Assembly (NCBI GenBank): GCA_037145635.1
Contig: JBBCXB010000003.1
Span: forward strand, 464,581 to 528,580
Source: JAATFS01 sp037145635
GTDB lineage: Bacteria; Pseudomonadota; Gammaproteobacteria; Xanthomonadales; Xanthomonadaceae
DNA length: 64,000 bases
Direction of reading: 5' to 3'
Shown: positions 53,407 to 63,751 of the stretch, piece after piece
Layout: each line of letters starts with the position of its first letter
Position numbering within the stretch: the stretch's first letter is position 1
Program-made: the position numbers and the translations under genes
The notes under the pieces: generated by a model
Seen by the model: only the letters and a program-made list of their open reading frames with translations
Databases searched by the model: none
Told to the model about the DNA's origin: nothing

Positions 53407-53756
53407 GACGTTTTCTCTTCCAGCAGTTCGAGGTCGGCGGCCGGCAGCCAGCCCTGCGCGCCATCGGCGCGTTCGGACCACCACCAGCCGCCATGTTCAT
53501 GCAGCAGCGTCACCGCGTCGCCGCGGTCGGCGTCGAGTTCGCGCGCATCGTAGTCGCGCAGCGCCTCGGCGCGGCCGCCGCCGAGCGGGCGCAGCCACGC
53601 CAGCGGGGCCCAGCCGGCGTGGCCGCCGTCGGTACTGACCCAGGGGAACGCCGGCCACTCCTCGTCGCGCACGCCGACCTCGACCACCTGGCCGGCGCGG
53701 AAACGGATGGGATGGGCGAAGGACGTCCGGTAGTCGCTGAGCAGGCGCGCCCGCAT
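53403..53756 (-). CDS. SH3-domain protein encoded between E1beta and E2
   Basis: A 117-residue protein apparently made of two SH3-like folds. The first is YRTSFAHPIRFRAGQVVEVG with AFPWVSTDGGHAGWAPLAWL. The second is ALRDYDARELDADRGDAVTL, followed by GGWWWSERADGAQGWLPAAD; the ALxDYxA start and WxxGxxGxxP ending are eukaryote-like SH3 hallmarks. It starts one base after the E1beta stop and overlaps the E2 start by four bases, so it is translationally coupled within the dehydrogenase operon. Role unknown; a Pro-rich ligand such as the E2 linker is a natural guess. No signal peptide, so cytoplasmic. Confidence 0.82.
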   Translation of the reverse strand: MRARLLSDYRTSFAHPIRFRAGQVVEVGVRDEEWPAFPWVSTDGGHAGWAPLAWLRPLGGGRAEALRDYDARELDADRGDAVTLLHEHGGWWWSERADGAQGWLPAADLELLEEKTS

Positions 53757-53757
53757 G

Positions 53758-54744
53758 TCAGCCGGCGGCGACCGCGCGCCGGGCCGCGGTGACGATGCGG
53801 TCCACGCTCGGCAGGTACTTCATCTCCAGCCGGAACAGCGGGATATGGGTGTCGTAGCCGGTGACGCGCTCGACCGGGGCCAGCAGGTCGTACATCGAGT
53901 GCTCGGCCAGGCGCGCGGCGATCTCGGCACCGAAGCCGGCGGTGCGCGGGGCCTCCTGCACGATCACGCAGCGGCCGGTCTTGGCCACCGACTCGGCGAT
54001 GGTGTCGAAGTCCAGCGGGCGCAGCGTGGCCACGTCGATCACCTCGGCGCTGATGCCCTCGCCGGCGAGCTTGTCGGCCGCCTCTAGCGCCTCCTTGACC
54101 TGCGCGCCCCAGCTCACCAGGGTCACATCGGTGCCGTCGCGCAGCACGAAGCACACGTCCAGCGGCAGCGCCTCGCCGTCGTCGGCGACCACTTCCTTGT
54201 ACTGGCGGTAGATGCGCTTGGGCTCCATGTAGATCACCGGGTCCGGGTCGCGCATCGCCGCCAGCAGCAGGCCGTAGGCGCGCTGCGGCGAGGACGGCAG
54301 CACCACGCGCAGGCCGGGCACGTTGGTGAAGATGGCCTCGTTGGCCTCGCTGTGGTGCTCGGGTGCGCGGATCCCGCCGCCCCACGGCACGCGTAGCACC
54401 ATCGGGCAGTGCAGGCGGCCGCGGGTGCGGTTGCGCAGCCGCGCGGCGTGGCAGATCAGGTGGTCGACCATCGGGTAGACGAAGCCGTCGAACTGGGCCT
54501 CGGCGACCGGCTTCATGCCCTGGGCGGCCAGGCCCACGCTCAGCCCGGCGATGGTGGTCTCGTCGAGCGGGGTATCCAGCACGCGCAGCGCGCCGAAGCG
54601 CTGCTGCAGGCCGGCGGTGGCGCGGAACACGCCGCCGTTGACGCCCACGTCCTCGCCCAGCACCACGACCGCGGGGTCGTGCTGCAGCTCCCAGGCCAGC
54701 GCCTGGGTGACGGCCTCGATCAGGGTGATGGGGGTGCTGGTCAT
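53758..54744 (-). CDS. 2-oxo acid dehydrogenase E1 component, beta subunit
   Basis: 328 residues from ATG 54744 (MTSTPITLIEAVTQALAWEL), the canonical E1beta N terminus, with GGAG 9 bases upstream. Motifs include VVLGEDVGVNGGVFRATAGL, RVLDTPLDETTIAGLSVGLA, FDGFVYPMVDHLICHAARL and VPWGGGIRAPEHHSEANEAI. Together with E1alpha it binds thiamine diphosphate and decarboxylates a branched-chain 2-oxo acid (probable substrate class). The frame continues upstream to ATG 54837, which would overlap the E1alpha end; that start is possible but would add a tail without family likeness. Confidence 0.92.
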   Translation of the reverse strand: MTSTPITLIEAVTQALAWELQHDPAVVVLGEDVGVNGGVFRATAGLQQRFGALRVLDTPLDETTIAGLSVGLAAQGMKPVAEAQFDGFVYPMVDHLICHAARLRNRTRGRLHCPMVLRVPWGGGIRAPEHHSEANEAIFTNVPGLRVVLPSSPQRAYGLLLAAMRDPDPVIYMEPKRIYRQYKEVVADDGEALPLDVCFVLRDGTDVTLVSWGAQVKEALEAADKLAGEGISAEVIDVATLRPLDFDTIAESVAKTGRCVIVQEAPRTAGFGAEIAARLAEHSMYDLLAPVERVTGYDTHIPLFRLEMKYLPSVDRIVTAARRAVAAG

Positions 54745-54829
54745 CGGGCGGTCTCCGCGTGCGCCGGTCGCGCTGTAGGTGGCGTGGGCGTCGTGCGCGG
54801 CCGAGGGATCGGGAAGGGCGTGCTTGAGC

Positions 54830-55918
54830 TCATCCATGGCGCTGCTCCAGGGCAAGGGCCTCGGCGCGCTGGGCCAGCAGGTCCGGCGGCGGGTCGGCGT
54901 ACAGATAGTCGAACATCGCCTCGACCGGCTGCACCGGAGTGTTGAGGTAGGCGTTGACCTCCACGTCCACGCGCGCGGCGCAGTCGGCCTTCCACGCGGC
55001 CTCCTGGGCCTCGTCCCACAAGCCCTGCGCGACGAGGTAGCCGCGCAGGCGCAGCAGCGGCTCGCGCTGCCAGGCCTGCTTGACCTCGGCGTCGTCGCGG
55101 TAGCGGCGCGCGTCGTCGGCGGTGGTGTGGTCGGACAGGCGGTAGGTCAGGAACTCGATGACGGTGCCGCCGTCGCCGGCCAGCGCGCGCTCGCGCGCCT
55201 GGCGCATCGCCTCCAGCACCGCGATCAGGTCGTTGCCGTCCACCTGCAGGCAGTGCAGGCCGCCGGCCAGGCCCTTCTGCGCCAGCGTCTGCGCGCCGGT
55301 CTGCGCCGAGCGCGGCACCGAGATGGCCCAGCCGTTGTTGATCACGCACAGGATCAGCGGCAGCTGGTAGGCGCCGGCGGAATTGAGCGCGGCGTAGAAG
55401 TCGGTCTTGGAACTGCCGCCGTCGCCGCAGCAGGCGACCGCGATCTGCGCCTGGCCGCGCAGCTTGAACGACAGCGCCGAGCCGGCCGCATGCAGGCACT
55501 GGGTGGAGATCGGCACGCAGATCGGGAAGTCGCGCACCGCGTCGCTGTCGCGCGCGTAGTCGCTGCCGCGCTCGTCGCCGCCCCAGTACAGCAGCACGTC
55601 GCGCGGGCGCACGCCGCGTTCGAACATGGTGCCGTATTCGCGGTAGCTGGGCGCGAACACGTCGCCGCCGCGCATCGAGGCGCCGATGCCGACGTGGGCG
55701 GCCTCGTGGCCCAGGCAGGAGGCGTAGGTGCCGAGCTTGCCGGTGCGCTGCAGCGCCACGGCCTTGGCGTCGAAGGTGCGCACGTAGAGCATCCGCTTGA
55801 ACAGCGCCAGCAGCGTCTGCGGGTTGGCGCTATCGGCGGGAAGGTCGTCGCGGACGAGCCGTCCGTCCGCGTCCAGGTACTGCAGGAATTCGATTTCGAA
55901 CTGGGCCGCGACGGTCAT
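54830..55918 (-). CDS. 2-oxo acid dehydrogenase E1 component, alpha subunit
   Basis: 362 residues from ATG 55918 (MTVAAQFEIEFLQYLDADGR). The E1alpha core is visible: FKRMLYVRTFDAKAVALQRT, GTYASCLGHEAAHVGIGASM, SYREYGTMFERGV. The ThDP/Mg motif is VACCGDGGSSKTDFYAALNS and ends ILCVINNGWAISVP. The phosphorylation-loop-like segment is TYRLSDHTTADDARRYR. It is the first gene of the operon E1alpha-E1beta-SH3-E2 and belongs with branched-chain rather than pyruvate-type E1. In xanthomonads such complexes supply branched acyl-CoA for iso/anteiso fatty acids (general knowledge; role here inferred). Confidence 0.92.
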   Translation of the reverse strand: MTVAAQFEIEFLQYLDADGRLVRDDLPADSANPQTLLALFKRMLYVRTFDAKAVALQRTGKLGTYASCLGHEAAHVGIGASMRGGDVFAPSYREYGTMFERGVRPRDVLLYWGGDERGSDYARDSDAVRDFPICVPISTQCLHAAGSALSFKLRGQAQIAVACCGDGGSSKTDFYAALNSAGAYQLPLILCVINNGWAISVPRSAQTGAQTLAQKGLAGGLHCLQVDGNDLIAVLEAMRQARERALAGDGGTVIEFLTYRLSDHTTADDARRYRDDAEVKQAWQREPLLRLRGYLVAQGLWDEAQEAAWKADCAARVDVEVNAYLNTPVQPVEAMFDYLYADPPPDLLAQRAEALALEQRHG

Positions 55919-55949
55919 TGCGTACTGCACCTTCAACAGGAAGTTTCAA

Positions 55950-55955
55950 ATGATA
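55950..55955 (-). promoter_or_regulatory. Candidate -10 of the 2-oxo acid dehydrogenase operon
   Basis: TATCAT on the minus strand (five of six consensus matches) in a short AT-rich patch, 32 bases upstream of the E1alpha ATG. No good -35 at the right distance. Confidence 0.35.
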
Positions 55956-56028
55956 TGAGTTGCGATGTTAAGGAAGCCGGAGCCGAACGCCTTCCTGCAC
56001 CGCAGCACATAGTGTTGCTGGAGCGCAC

Positions 56029-56056
56029 AAAAAAAAGGCGCGGATCGCTCCGCGCC
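56029..56056 (-). terminator. Intrinsic terminator of the ExeM-type nuclease gene
   Basis: On the minus strand GGCGCGGA, loop GCGA, TCCGCGCC is followed by eight Ts. It lies 37 bases past the nuclease stop and in front of the dehydrogenase operon on the same strand, so it insulates the two transcription units. Confidence 0.9.
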
Positions 56057-56093
56057 CTTGCCGCATGGCGGCAAACCGGTTGTTGCGGTGCGA

Positions 56094-59000
56094 TCAGCGC
56101 CCGCCCGCGGCGGTGCCGATCCGGATGCTCAGCGTGGCCGAATCGTCCGACGGATCGGCCTCCGGCGAGGTCGAGGCGGCGCTGGCCGACACCGTCAGCG
56201 TGCCGTCGGCCGGGCGCGGGCGCGCCGCCACGGTCAGCCCGAACGCGACCTCGCTGCCGGGGGAGAGCTCGCCGCTGGCGGCGCAGGCGAAGCGCACCGC
56301 GCGCACGCCGTCCGCCTGGCGGTCACAGCGCCATCCGCGCGGGGGCACCAGGACCGACAGCGCCGATACCGTGTTGCCGGCGAGCGTGAGGCGCACGCCC
56401 GTGGCCGGCGCGTCGCCGCGATTGGCCAGGCGCACCCGGTAGGCGGCGGAGAACGCGGTGGCCGGCAGCGTCGCCGGGCCCTCCAGCGCCACCGCCAGGT
56501 TGCTGGCCGGGCGCGCGCGCACCGCGATCGCCGCGCTGGCGGCGTCGTTGTCCGGCTGCGGGTCCGGGGTCTGCGACTTCGCCGAGGCGGCCAGGGTCAG
56601 CGTGCGGCCCGCCAGCGCGGCGTCGGCCGGCACGCTCAGGGCGAAGCGCTGCGAGGCGCCGGCGGGCAGCTGCGGCCGCGTGCAGGTGATCACGGTCGGG
56701 GCGCCGCTCGGCGGCAGGCAGTCCCAGCCCGGTGCGGCGACGAGGGTCGGCCGTACCGGCGCGTCCAGCGCGAACGCCACGGCGGCGAACGCGGCCGCCT
56801 CCGGCCCGCGGTTGGCCACGTCCACCTCGTAGCGCAGGGTGTCGCCGACGTAGGCGCTGGCGGTGGCGGCCCTCACCGCCACCGCCAGGTCGGCGCGCTG
56901 CAGCGGCCGCAGCCGCAGCAGTACCAGCGCCGGGTCGTGGTCGGACAGGCGCGTGGGCGTGCCGGCGTCGTTGCGCGCCACCTCCGGGAAGTCGGCGTTG
57001 ACGCGGGCATGCGTCAGCGCCAGCGACGCCAGCTGCGGCGAGCGCATCAGCGCGGCGCTGGCCAGCAGGTGGTCCAGCGACTGCACGTTGCCGTCGTAGG
57101 CGTACGAGTAGCTCTGGTCCGGGGTGTCGAGCCAGGTCAGGTCGGTGTAGTCCGGCTCGACCAGGTCGTTGCCGTCGCCGGCGACGACGGTCTGCGCGTC
57201 GGGCGCGGGCCGGCCGGTGACCGTGCCCATCGCATCGACGTAGCCGTCGTTGAACTCGAACGCGTTGAAGTCGCCCATCACCAGCACGTGCTCGTCCGGG
57301 TCCGCCTGCTGGCGCGCCTGCAGCAGGCGCGCCAGGTACTCGGCCTGGGCCTGGCGCTTGGCGCGCACGCGCACGCCGGCGGCATCGTCGGTCTCGGCGC
57401 CGTTGAGCGAGCGCTGGTGCACCACGATCGCGGTCAGCGGCCACTGGCGACCATCGGCGAAGTGCACCACCGCCTGCAGCACCAGCGGCGGGCGGTCGTT
57501 GAGCAGGCTGGTGGCGCCGGACGGCTCGGTCCAGGTGACGTCCTTGCCCTGCTGGGCGACGGCCAGCACCTGCACCCGCGCCACGCCCGCACCGACCTCG
57601 GCCTGCTTGACCAGGAAGCCGACGTCGATGCCGCCGACATCGTTGCCTTCCACCAGGTAGGCCGCGTACTGCGGATCCGGCTGGCCGGCGGCCACGCTGT
57701 CGGCGTTGATGCGCGCGGCCAGGGTCTGCAGCACCGCCAGGTTCTCCACCTCCACCGCGCCGAGCAGGTCGGGCAGGTGCAGGTACTCGCGTACGGCCAG
57801 CGAGGCCTTGTTGAGCCGGCCCTGGTAGGCGGCGGCGGTCAGCACCGGCTCGCCCAGCGCCGGGTCGTTCTGGTCGTCGAAGAAACGCTGTAGGTTGTAG
57901 GTGGCCACGCTGACGTCGTCGGCGGCCGGCGCGATCGCCGGGCGCGGCTGCTCGGCGCCGTCGCAGCGCACCTCCGGCGCGGTCTCCGGGTACAGCGTGT
58001 AGCGACGGTAGCTGTAGTCCAGCGGGCCGGTGACCGCGCCCAGCACGCAGCCGGCGGCCACGTCCAGGCGTTCGCCGCCCAGGCCGGCGCTGCCCACCGC
58101 GATCACCTCCGGGTTGGTGTTCCAGCGCGGCACCGCGGCCGGCGAACCGGCCGGCAGCGGGTCGGGCAGCTGCACGCCGGGTTCGCGGTAGGCGCGCGCC
58201 ACGCCGGCGACCACCGCATGGAACACGCCGTTGCTGGTGGCGCTGGCGGTGGACTCGGCGACGCTGCCGCCGGTGGGGGTGTTGACGGTCAGGCCGGCGG
58301 CGGTGACGCGCATGCCCTCCAGCCGCTCCAACTGGTCGTAGGCGCCGTTCGGATCGGGAAAGCTCGCAGTCAGCGCCACCGGCGTCGGCAGCGCATGCCC
58401 GGTCGATTCCAGCAGCACGGTCGGGGTGCCGCCGAGCTCGGTCAGCGGCGGCTGCGCCGGATCGGCGCTGGGCACGTACTCCAGCACCGTGCCCTGCACC
58501 TTGACCCGGTGGCCGACCGCGGCCGCGGCCGGCGGCGTGCTGCCGGTGTAGACGTAGATGCCCTCGGAGGTGGCCGGGTCGCCATCGGCCTCGGCGTCGG
58601 GCGCCTGCAGGAAGAAGCCGGCGCTGCGGCGCCCGGTGACGATGCCGGAGGTGGCCACCACCTGGCCTTCCAGCGGCGAGCGCGCGCCGCTGCCCTGGAT
58701 CGCGTGGATCGGCAGCAGGCTGAAATCGTCGTTGAGGATCGTGCCGGTGGCGGCCAGGCTGGCCGGCACCGCGCCGGTGACGCCGGTGATCTCCAGGCGG
58801 AAGCTCTCGTCGGGCTCCGGCGTGGTGTCGCCGTTGACGGTGACCGCGATCTGCGCGCTCGACGCGCCCTCGGCGATGCGCAGCGCGGTGGCCGGCACCG
58901 CCACGTAGTCGCTGCCGGCACGGGCGCTGCCGTCCACGGTGGCGACGGTGAAGCCCACGCCACCGGCCGCGGCCGGCTGGCTCAGGGTCAGCGTGAACAC

Positions 59001-59672
59001 CAGCGCGCGGCTGCCGCTGTCGCCCTCGGCCTGGCTCACGTCGGCCACGGTCGCGACCGGCTGGCCGCCGCCGCTGCACAGGCGCAGCGCGGTGGCGCGG
59101 TTGCGCGGGGCCGCCGCCGCGGTGGCGAAGTCGGCCGCGTTGTTGTCGGTGTCGCGGCAGCCGCCCTCGGCGCGCAGCACCGCGAGCGTGTTGCTGGGTG
59201 CCGGGGTGGGCGCGCTGCCCTCGGCGCAGCTGGCGCTGCTGCCGTAGCCGACGAAGTCCACGTTGCCGGTGGGGCAGGTACCGCTCAGCGCGGTGGTGGC
59301 CTGGCTCAGCGCCACCTTGCCGGCGGTGCCGCTCAGGGCGAGCGTGCCGGTGGCGTCGGGCGTGGGCAGGGGCGTGCTGCCGCCGCTGCCGTCGGCCTGC
59401 TTGACCAGGTAGTAGCCGCCGGCGGCCAGCTCGCCGGCCAGCGGCGTGACCTGCCAGCTGCTGCCCGCGGCCGAGGCGTACTGCACCGACCAGCCGGCCA
59501 GGCTGACCGCCTGGGTGCCGTTGTTGTGCAGTTCGATGAAGTCGCTGGTGTAGACGGCGCCGCTGTTGCCGCCGCCGCCGTAGACCTGGCTGATGACGAC
59601 CTGGGCGGGCGCCGGGCCGGCCAGCGCCCAGGCGCACGCAAGCGCCGCGGCGCCGGACAATGTGATCCGCAT
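56094..59672 (-). CDS. ExeM/NucH-type extracellular endonuclease, multidomain
   Basis: 1192 residues from ATG 59672, with GGGGGGAG upstream. A signal peptide (ACAWALAGPAPAQ) precedes a lamin-tail domain (QVYGGGGNSGAVYTSDFIEL), a Calx-beta repeat (ADVSQAEGDSGSRALVFTLT), then an OB-like region (GIVTGRRSAGFFLQAPDAEA). The nuclease domain of the endonuclease/exonuclease/phosphatase fold has SVATYNLQRFFDDQND, VMGDFNAFEFNDGY, SLDHLLAS and LSDHDPALVLLRL. Two DUF11/CARDB-like domains close the C terminus. It should be exported and degrade extracellular DNA, as ExeM does in Shewanella biofilms. No C-terminal membrane anchor is seen, unlike ExeM with its sortase-like tail. Transcribed alone, ending in a strong terminator. 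Confidence 0.88.
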   Translation of the reverse strand: MRITLSGAAALACAWALAGPAPAQVVISQVYGGGGNSGAVYTSDFIELHNNGTQAVSLAGWSVQYASAAGSSWQVTPLAGELAAGGYYLVKQADGSGGSTPLPTPDATGTLALSGTAGKVALSQATTALSGTCPTGNVDFVGYGSSASCAEGSAPTPAPSNTLAVLRAEGGCRDTDNNAADFATAAAAPRNRATALRLCSGGGQPVATVADVSQAEGDSGSRALVFTLTLSQPAAAGGVGFTVATVDGSARAGSDYVAVPATALRIAEGASSAQIAVTVNGDTTPEPDESFRLEITGVTGAVPASLAATGTILNDDFSLLPIHAIQGSGARSPLEGQVVATSGIVTGRRSAGFFLQAPDAEADGDPATSEGIYVYTGSTPPAAAAVGHRVKVQGTVLEYVPSADPAQPPLTELGGTPTVLLESTGHALPTPVALTASFPDPNGAYDQLERLEGMRVTAAGLTVNTPTGGSVAESTASATSNGVFHAVVAGVARAYREPGVQLPDPLPAGSPAAVPRWNTNPEVIAVGSAGLGGERLDVAAGCVLGAVTGPLDYSYRRYTLYPETAPEVRCDGAEQPRPAIAPAADDVSVATYNLQRFFDDQNDPALGEPVLTAAAYQGRLNKASLAVREYLHLPDLLGAVEVENLAVLQTLAARINADSVAAGQPDPQYAAYLVEGNDVGGIDVGFLVKQAEVGAGVARVQVLAVAQQGKDVTWTEPSGATSLLNDRPPLVLQAVVHFADGRQWPLTAIVVHQRSLNGAETDDAAGVRVRAKRQAQAEYLARLLQARQQADPDEHVLVMGDFNAFEFNDGYVDAMGTVTGRPAPDAQTVVAGDGNDLVEPDYTDLTWLDTPDQSYSYAYDGNVQSLDHLLASAALMRSPQLASLALTHARVNADFPEVARNDAGTPTRLSDHDPALVLLRLRPLQRADLAVAVRAATASAYVGDTLRYEVDVANRGPEAAAFAAVAFALDAPVRPTLVAAPGWDCLPPSGAPTVITCTRPQLPAGASQRFALSVPADAALAGRTLTLAASAKSQTPDPQPDNDAASAAIAVRARPASNLAVALEGPATLPATAFSAAYRVRLANRGDAPATGVRLTLAGNTVSALSVLVPPRGWRCDRQADGVRAVRFACAASGELSPGSEVAFGLTVAARPRPADGTLTVSASAASTSPEADPSDDSATLSIRIGTAAGGR

Positions 59673-59910
59673 GAAGCTCTCCCCCCGAATGGATGCCCCG
59701 TACGCGGCGCGTCCGCCGAGGACGGCGCTTCCTGGGGGGAAGCCGTCGCCCTCGCGCGTCCCTGCCGGCCGGCGCTGGAAACCGAATGGACACAGTGGCG
59801 GCGTCCCCCCAAGACGCCTGCCGATTCTGCCCGAGTTTGCCGGCGTGTGCTGACGGCGGCATGACAAGGGCGCTGCGGTACCCTTGCCGCCCCGTCCTGT
59901 GGCCGCCGCC

Positions 59911-60786
59911 ATGCCCATCGACAACAACCAGCGCCCGCTCGAAGCCGGCATCCACACCGACCTGGAAGGCCGGCTGACCTACGGGGGCTACCTGCGGCTG
60001 GACCAGCTGCTGTCGGCACAGCAGCCGCTGTCCGATCCGCCGCACCACGACGAGCTGCTGTTCATCATCCAGCACCAGACCGCCGAGCTGTGGCTGAAGC
60101 TGCTGGCGCACGAGCTGGGCGCGGCGATGCGCCACCTGCAGCGCGACGAGGTCTGGCAATGCCGCAAGGTGCTGGCGCGCAGCAAGCAGGTGCTGCGCCA
60201 GCTCACCGAGCAGTGGTCGGTGCTGGAGACGCTCACCCCCAGCGAGTACATGGGCTTTCGCGACGTGCTGGGCCCGGCCTCGGGCTTCCAGTCGCTGCAG
60301 TACCGCGCCATCGAGTTCCTGCTCGGCAACAAGAACGCGCAGATGCTGCAGGTGTTCGCGCACGACCCCGACGGCCAGGCGCGGCTGCGCACGGTGCTGG
60401 AGGCGCCGAGCCTGTACGAGGAGTTCCTGCGCTACCTGGCGCGCTTCGGTCATGCCATCCCCGCACAGTACGGCGGGCGCGACTGGACCCTGCCGCACAC
60501 CAGCGACGCGGCGCTGCGCCCGGTGTTCGAACGCATCTACGAGGACACCGGCCGCTACTGGCGCGAGTACGCGCTGTGCGAGGACCTGGTGGACCTGGAG
60601 ACGCAGTTCCAGCTGTGGCGCTTCCGCCACATGCGCACGGTGATGCGCGTGATCGGCTTCAAGCGCGGCACCGGCGGCTCCAGCGGCGTCGGCTTCCTGC
60701 AGCAGGCGTTGGCGCTGACCTTCTTCCCGGAGCTGTTCGAGGTGCGCACCTCGGTGGGGCGGGGCGGCGACCCGGGCACGCCCTAG
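59911..60786 (+). CDS. kynA: Tryptophan 2,3-dioxygenase
   Basis: 291 residues from ATG 59911, MPIDNNQRPLEAGIHTDLEG. A heme enzyme that opens the indole ring of tryptophan to N-formylkynurenine, first step of the kynurenine pathway. Family landmarks: LTYGGYLRLDQLLSAQQ, HHDELLFIIQHQTAELWLKL, SGFQSLQYRAIEFLLGNK, RFRHMRTVMRVIGFKRGTGG (distal/proximal His region) and SSGVGFLQQALALTFFPELF. Very close to the structurally known Xanthomonas enzyme as I recall it. Other kynurenine genes are not in the window. ATG 59884 (MPPRPV) is an unlikely extension. Confidence 0.96.
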   Translation: MPIDNNQRPLEAGIHTDLEGRLTYGGYLRLDQLLSAQQPLSDPPHHDELLFIIQHQTAELWLKLLAHELGAAMRHLQRDEVWQCRKVLARSKQVLRQLTEQWSVLETLTPSEYMGFRDVLGPASGFQSLQYRAIEFLLGNKNAQMLQVFAHDPDGQARLRTVLEAPSLYEEFLRYLARFGHAIPAQYGGRDWTLPHTSDAALRPVFERIYEDTGRYWREYALCEDLVDLETQFQLWRFRHMRTVMRVIGFKRGTGGSSGVGFLQQALALTFFPELFEVRTSVGRGGDPGTP

Positions 60787-60913
60787 GCCGCTTCCCTCCC
60801 GAGCGCCGGGCCGGCCCGCATTGACGTGCACGGCGGCTCTCGGTGATGCTCGCGCGTCGCCCCGGCCCGGCCGGTGCCTGCCCAGCCATCTCTGAATACG
60901 CAAGGGAATTCCT

Positions 60914-62437
<1,524 letters not shown>

Positions 62438-62447
62438 GGAACCCCCG

Positions 62448-63038
62448 ATGGTGATGAACAAGATGCTCCTTGCGGCCCTGCTGGCGACCTCGCTCACCGG
62501 CTGTGGCCCCTCGTCCACCGAACAGGAGGCCCCGCGGCCGCTGGACACCTCGATGCAGAAACCGCCCGTGGCCGATCCCTCCCAGCCGGTGGCCTCCGGC
62601 AACACCCCGACCGCGGCCGACATCGCCGCGGCGGCCGCGCTCAATGCCCAGTTCGACCCGGCGCGCGATCCGGCCGCGGACCTGGAGACCGCCAAGGTCG
62701 AGGCCAAGCGCGGCGGCAAGCGCATCGTGCTCAACATCGGCAATGCCGCGTGCGAGCCCTGCAAGGTGCTGGACGATTTCATCGGCGGCGACGCCGAGCT
62801 GCGCAGCTTCCGCGATGCCAACTACGTGTGGGTCAAGGTCAATCACGACGACGCCAACCCCAACGAGGCGTTCCTGTCGCAGTTCACCCAGATCAGCACC
62901 TACCCGCACCTGCTGGTGCTGGACAACGAGGGCAAGCTGCTGCACTCGCAGGTCATCGACGAGCTGGCCCAGGGTAAGGGCTACGACCGCAAGAAGTTCT
63001 TCGCCTTCCTCAAGGAATGGGCGCCGGCCAAGACCTGA
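62448..63038 (+). CDS. Thioredoxin-fold lipoprotein
   Basis: A 196-residue lipoprotein. The signal peptide MVMNKMLLAALLATSLTGCG ends in the lipobox LTGC, so the mature protein is anchored by its Cys-19. A Pro-rich linker of ~50 residues leads to a thioredoxin-fold domain with the CxxC pair in NAACEPCKVLDDF and the strands RIVLNIG and STYPHLLVLDNEGKLL (cis-Pro-like TYPHLLV). It probably reduces or protects periplasmic thiols at the inner or outer membrane. GAGGAA ribosome-binding site. Ten bases separate it from the peptide transporter stop, suggesting a shared transcript. Confidence 0.85.
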   Translation: MVMNKMLLAALLATSLTGCGPSSTEQEAPRPLDTSMQKPPVADPSQPVASGNTPTAADIAAAAALNAQFDPARDPAADLETAKVEAKRGGKRIVLNIGNAACEPCKVLDDFIGGDAELRSFRDANYVWVKVNHDDANPNEAFLSQFTQISTYPHLLVLDNEGKLLHSQVIDELAQGKGYDRKKFFAFLKEWAPAKT

Positions 63039-63143
63039 GCCCGGCGCGCGCTGCCGAACTCCGGCTCCCGGCTTCCGGGTGACGACGACCCGAGACCTGC
63101 GGCGGGCGCCAGCCGCCTCGCAGCCGTTACAGCGACTCGCCGA

Positions 63144-63257
63144 GGCGCCAGCGTGGCCGGGGATAGGCGGAGAGCGGCACTTCGGATGTGCCGCGGCGGC
63201 GAGTCGGACAGGATGTCCGCCCGAGCCGAGGAGCCTGTCCCCGGTCGCGCTGGCGCC
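63144..63257 (-). repeat. R1 palindromic repeat, copy E
   Basis: 114-base core in opposite orientation to copies A-D, with inverted ends 63144-63167 and 63234-63257 and apical hairpin GGCAC-TTCGGAT-GTGCC. It begins about 105 bases after the lipoprotein stop. Confidence 0.9.
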
Positions 63258-63344
63258 CCTTGCCGAAGCCGGCGATCCTGCCGACGAGCCAAGCCTTCTA
63301 TTGCTTAGAGCTTGTGTGCGTTGGCGCCGCGTTTGTTAGCGTGG

Positions 63345-63445
63345 GCGCGGACCCCTCTGCACAGATGGCCGGTTTGGCGGAACGGAATGCATCGATTCCA
63401 AGCGCTCGTGTCTCTACAGGCTCTGATGGCGAACGGCCAAACCGC
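63345..63445 (+). repeat. R2 intergenic repeat, copy 3 (partial)
   Basis: Blocks GCGGACCCCTCTGCACA, GGCCGGTTTGGCGGAACG and CTCTGATGGCGAACGGCC recur from 14,375-14,475. It ends in a degenerate AAACGGCC-type octamer run, as does copy 1. Confidence 0.6.
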
Positions 63446-63638
63446 CAAGAGGCAAGAGCGAGGCGCTATCAGCTGACGGCTGACGGTGAAAAGCAGAAGC
63501 CAGCCAACTGCCAACTTTCTTCAGCCAGGGGCTGATGACCTGGACCTTGCGAATCAGTCCGGCTGTACGACGGCAAGACTGCATGGCTGCATGAAGCATC
63601 CGCCAGCTGCCTCCGCAGCCATTGCAGTGACTCGCCGA

Positions 63639-63751
63639 GGCGCCAGCGTGGCCGGGGATAGGCGGAGAGCGGCACAGGGATGTGCCGCGGCGGCGAGTCG
63701 GACAGGATGTCCGCCCGAGCCGAGGAGCCTGTCCCCGGTCGCGCTGGCGCC
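63639..63751 (-). repeat. R1 palindromic repeat, copy F
   Basis: 113-base core with inverted ends 63639-63662 and 63728-63751; apical hairpin GGCACA-GGGA-TGTGCC. Same orientation as copy E, 495 bases downstream of it. Confidence 0.9.

Noticed and set aside
54744..54837. Longer E1beta start at 54837
   Set aside because: It would overlap the E1alpha end; the ATG at 54744 has GGAG at a good distance and the canonical family N terminus. Kept only as an alternative.
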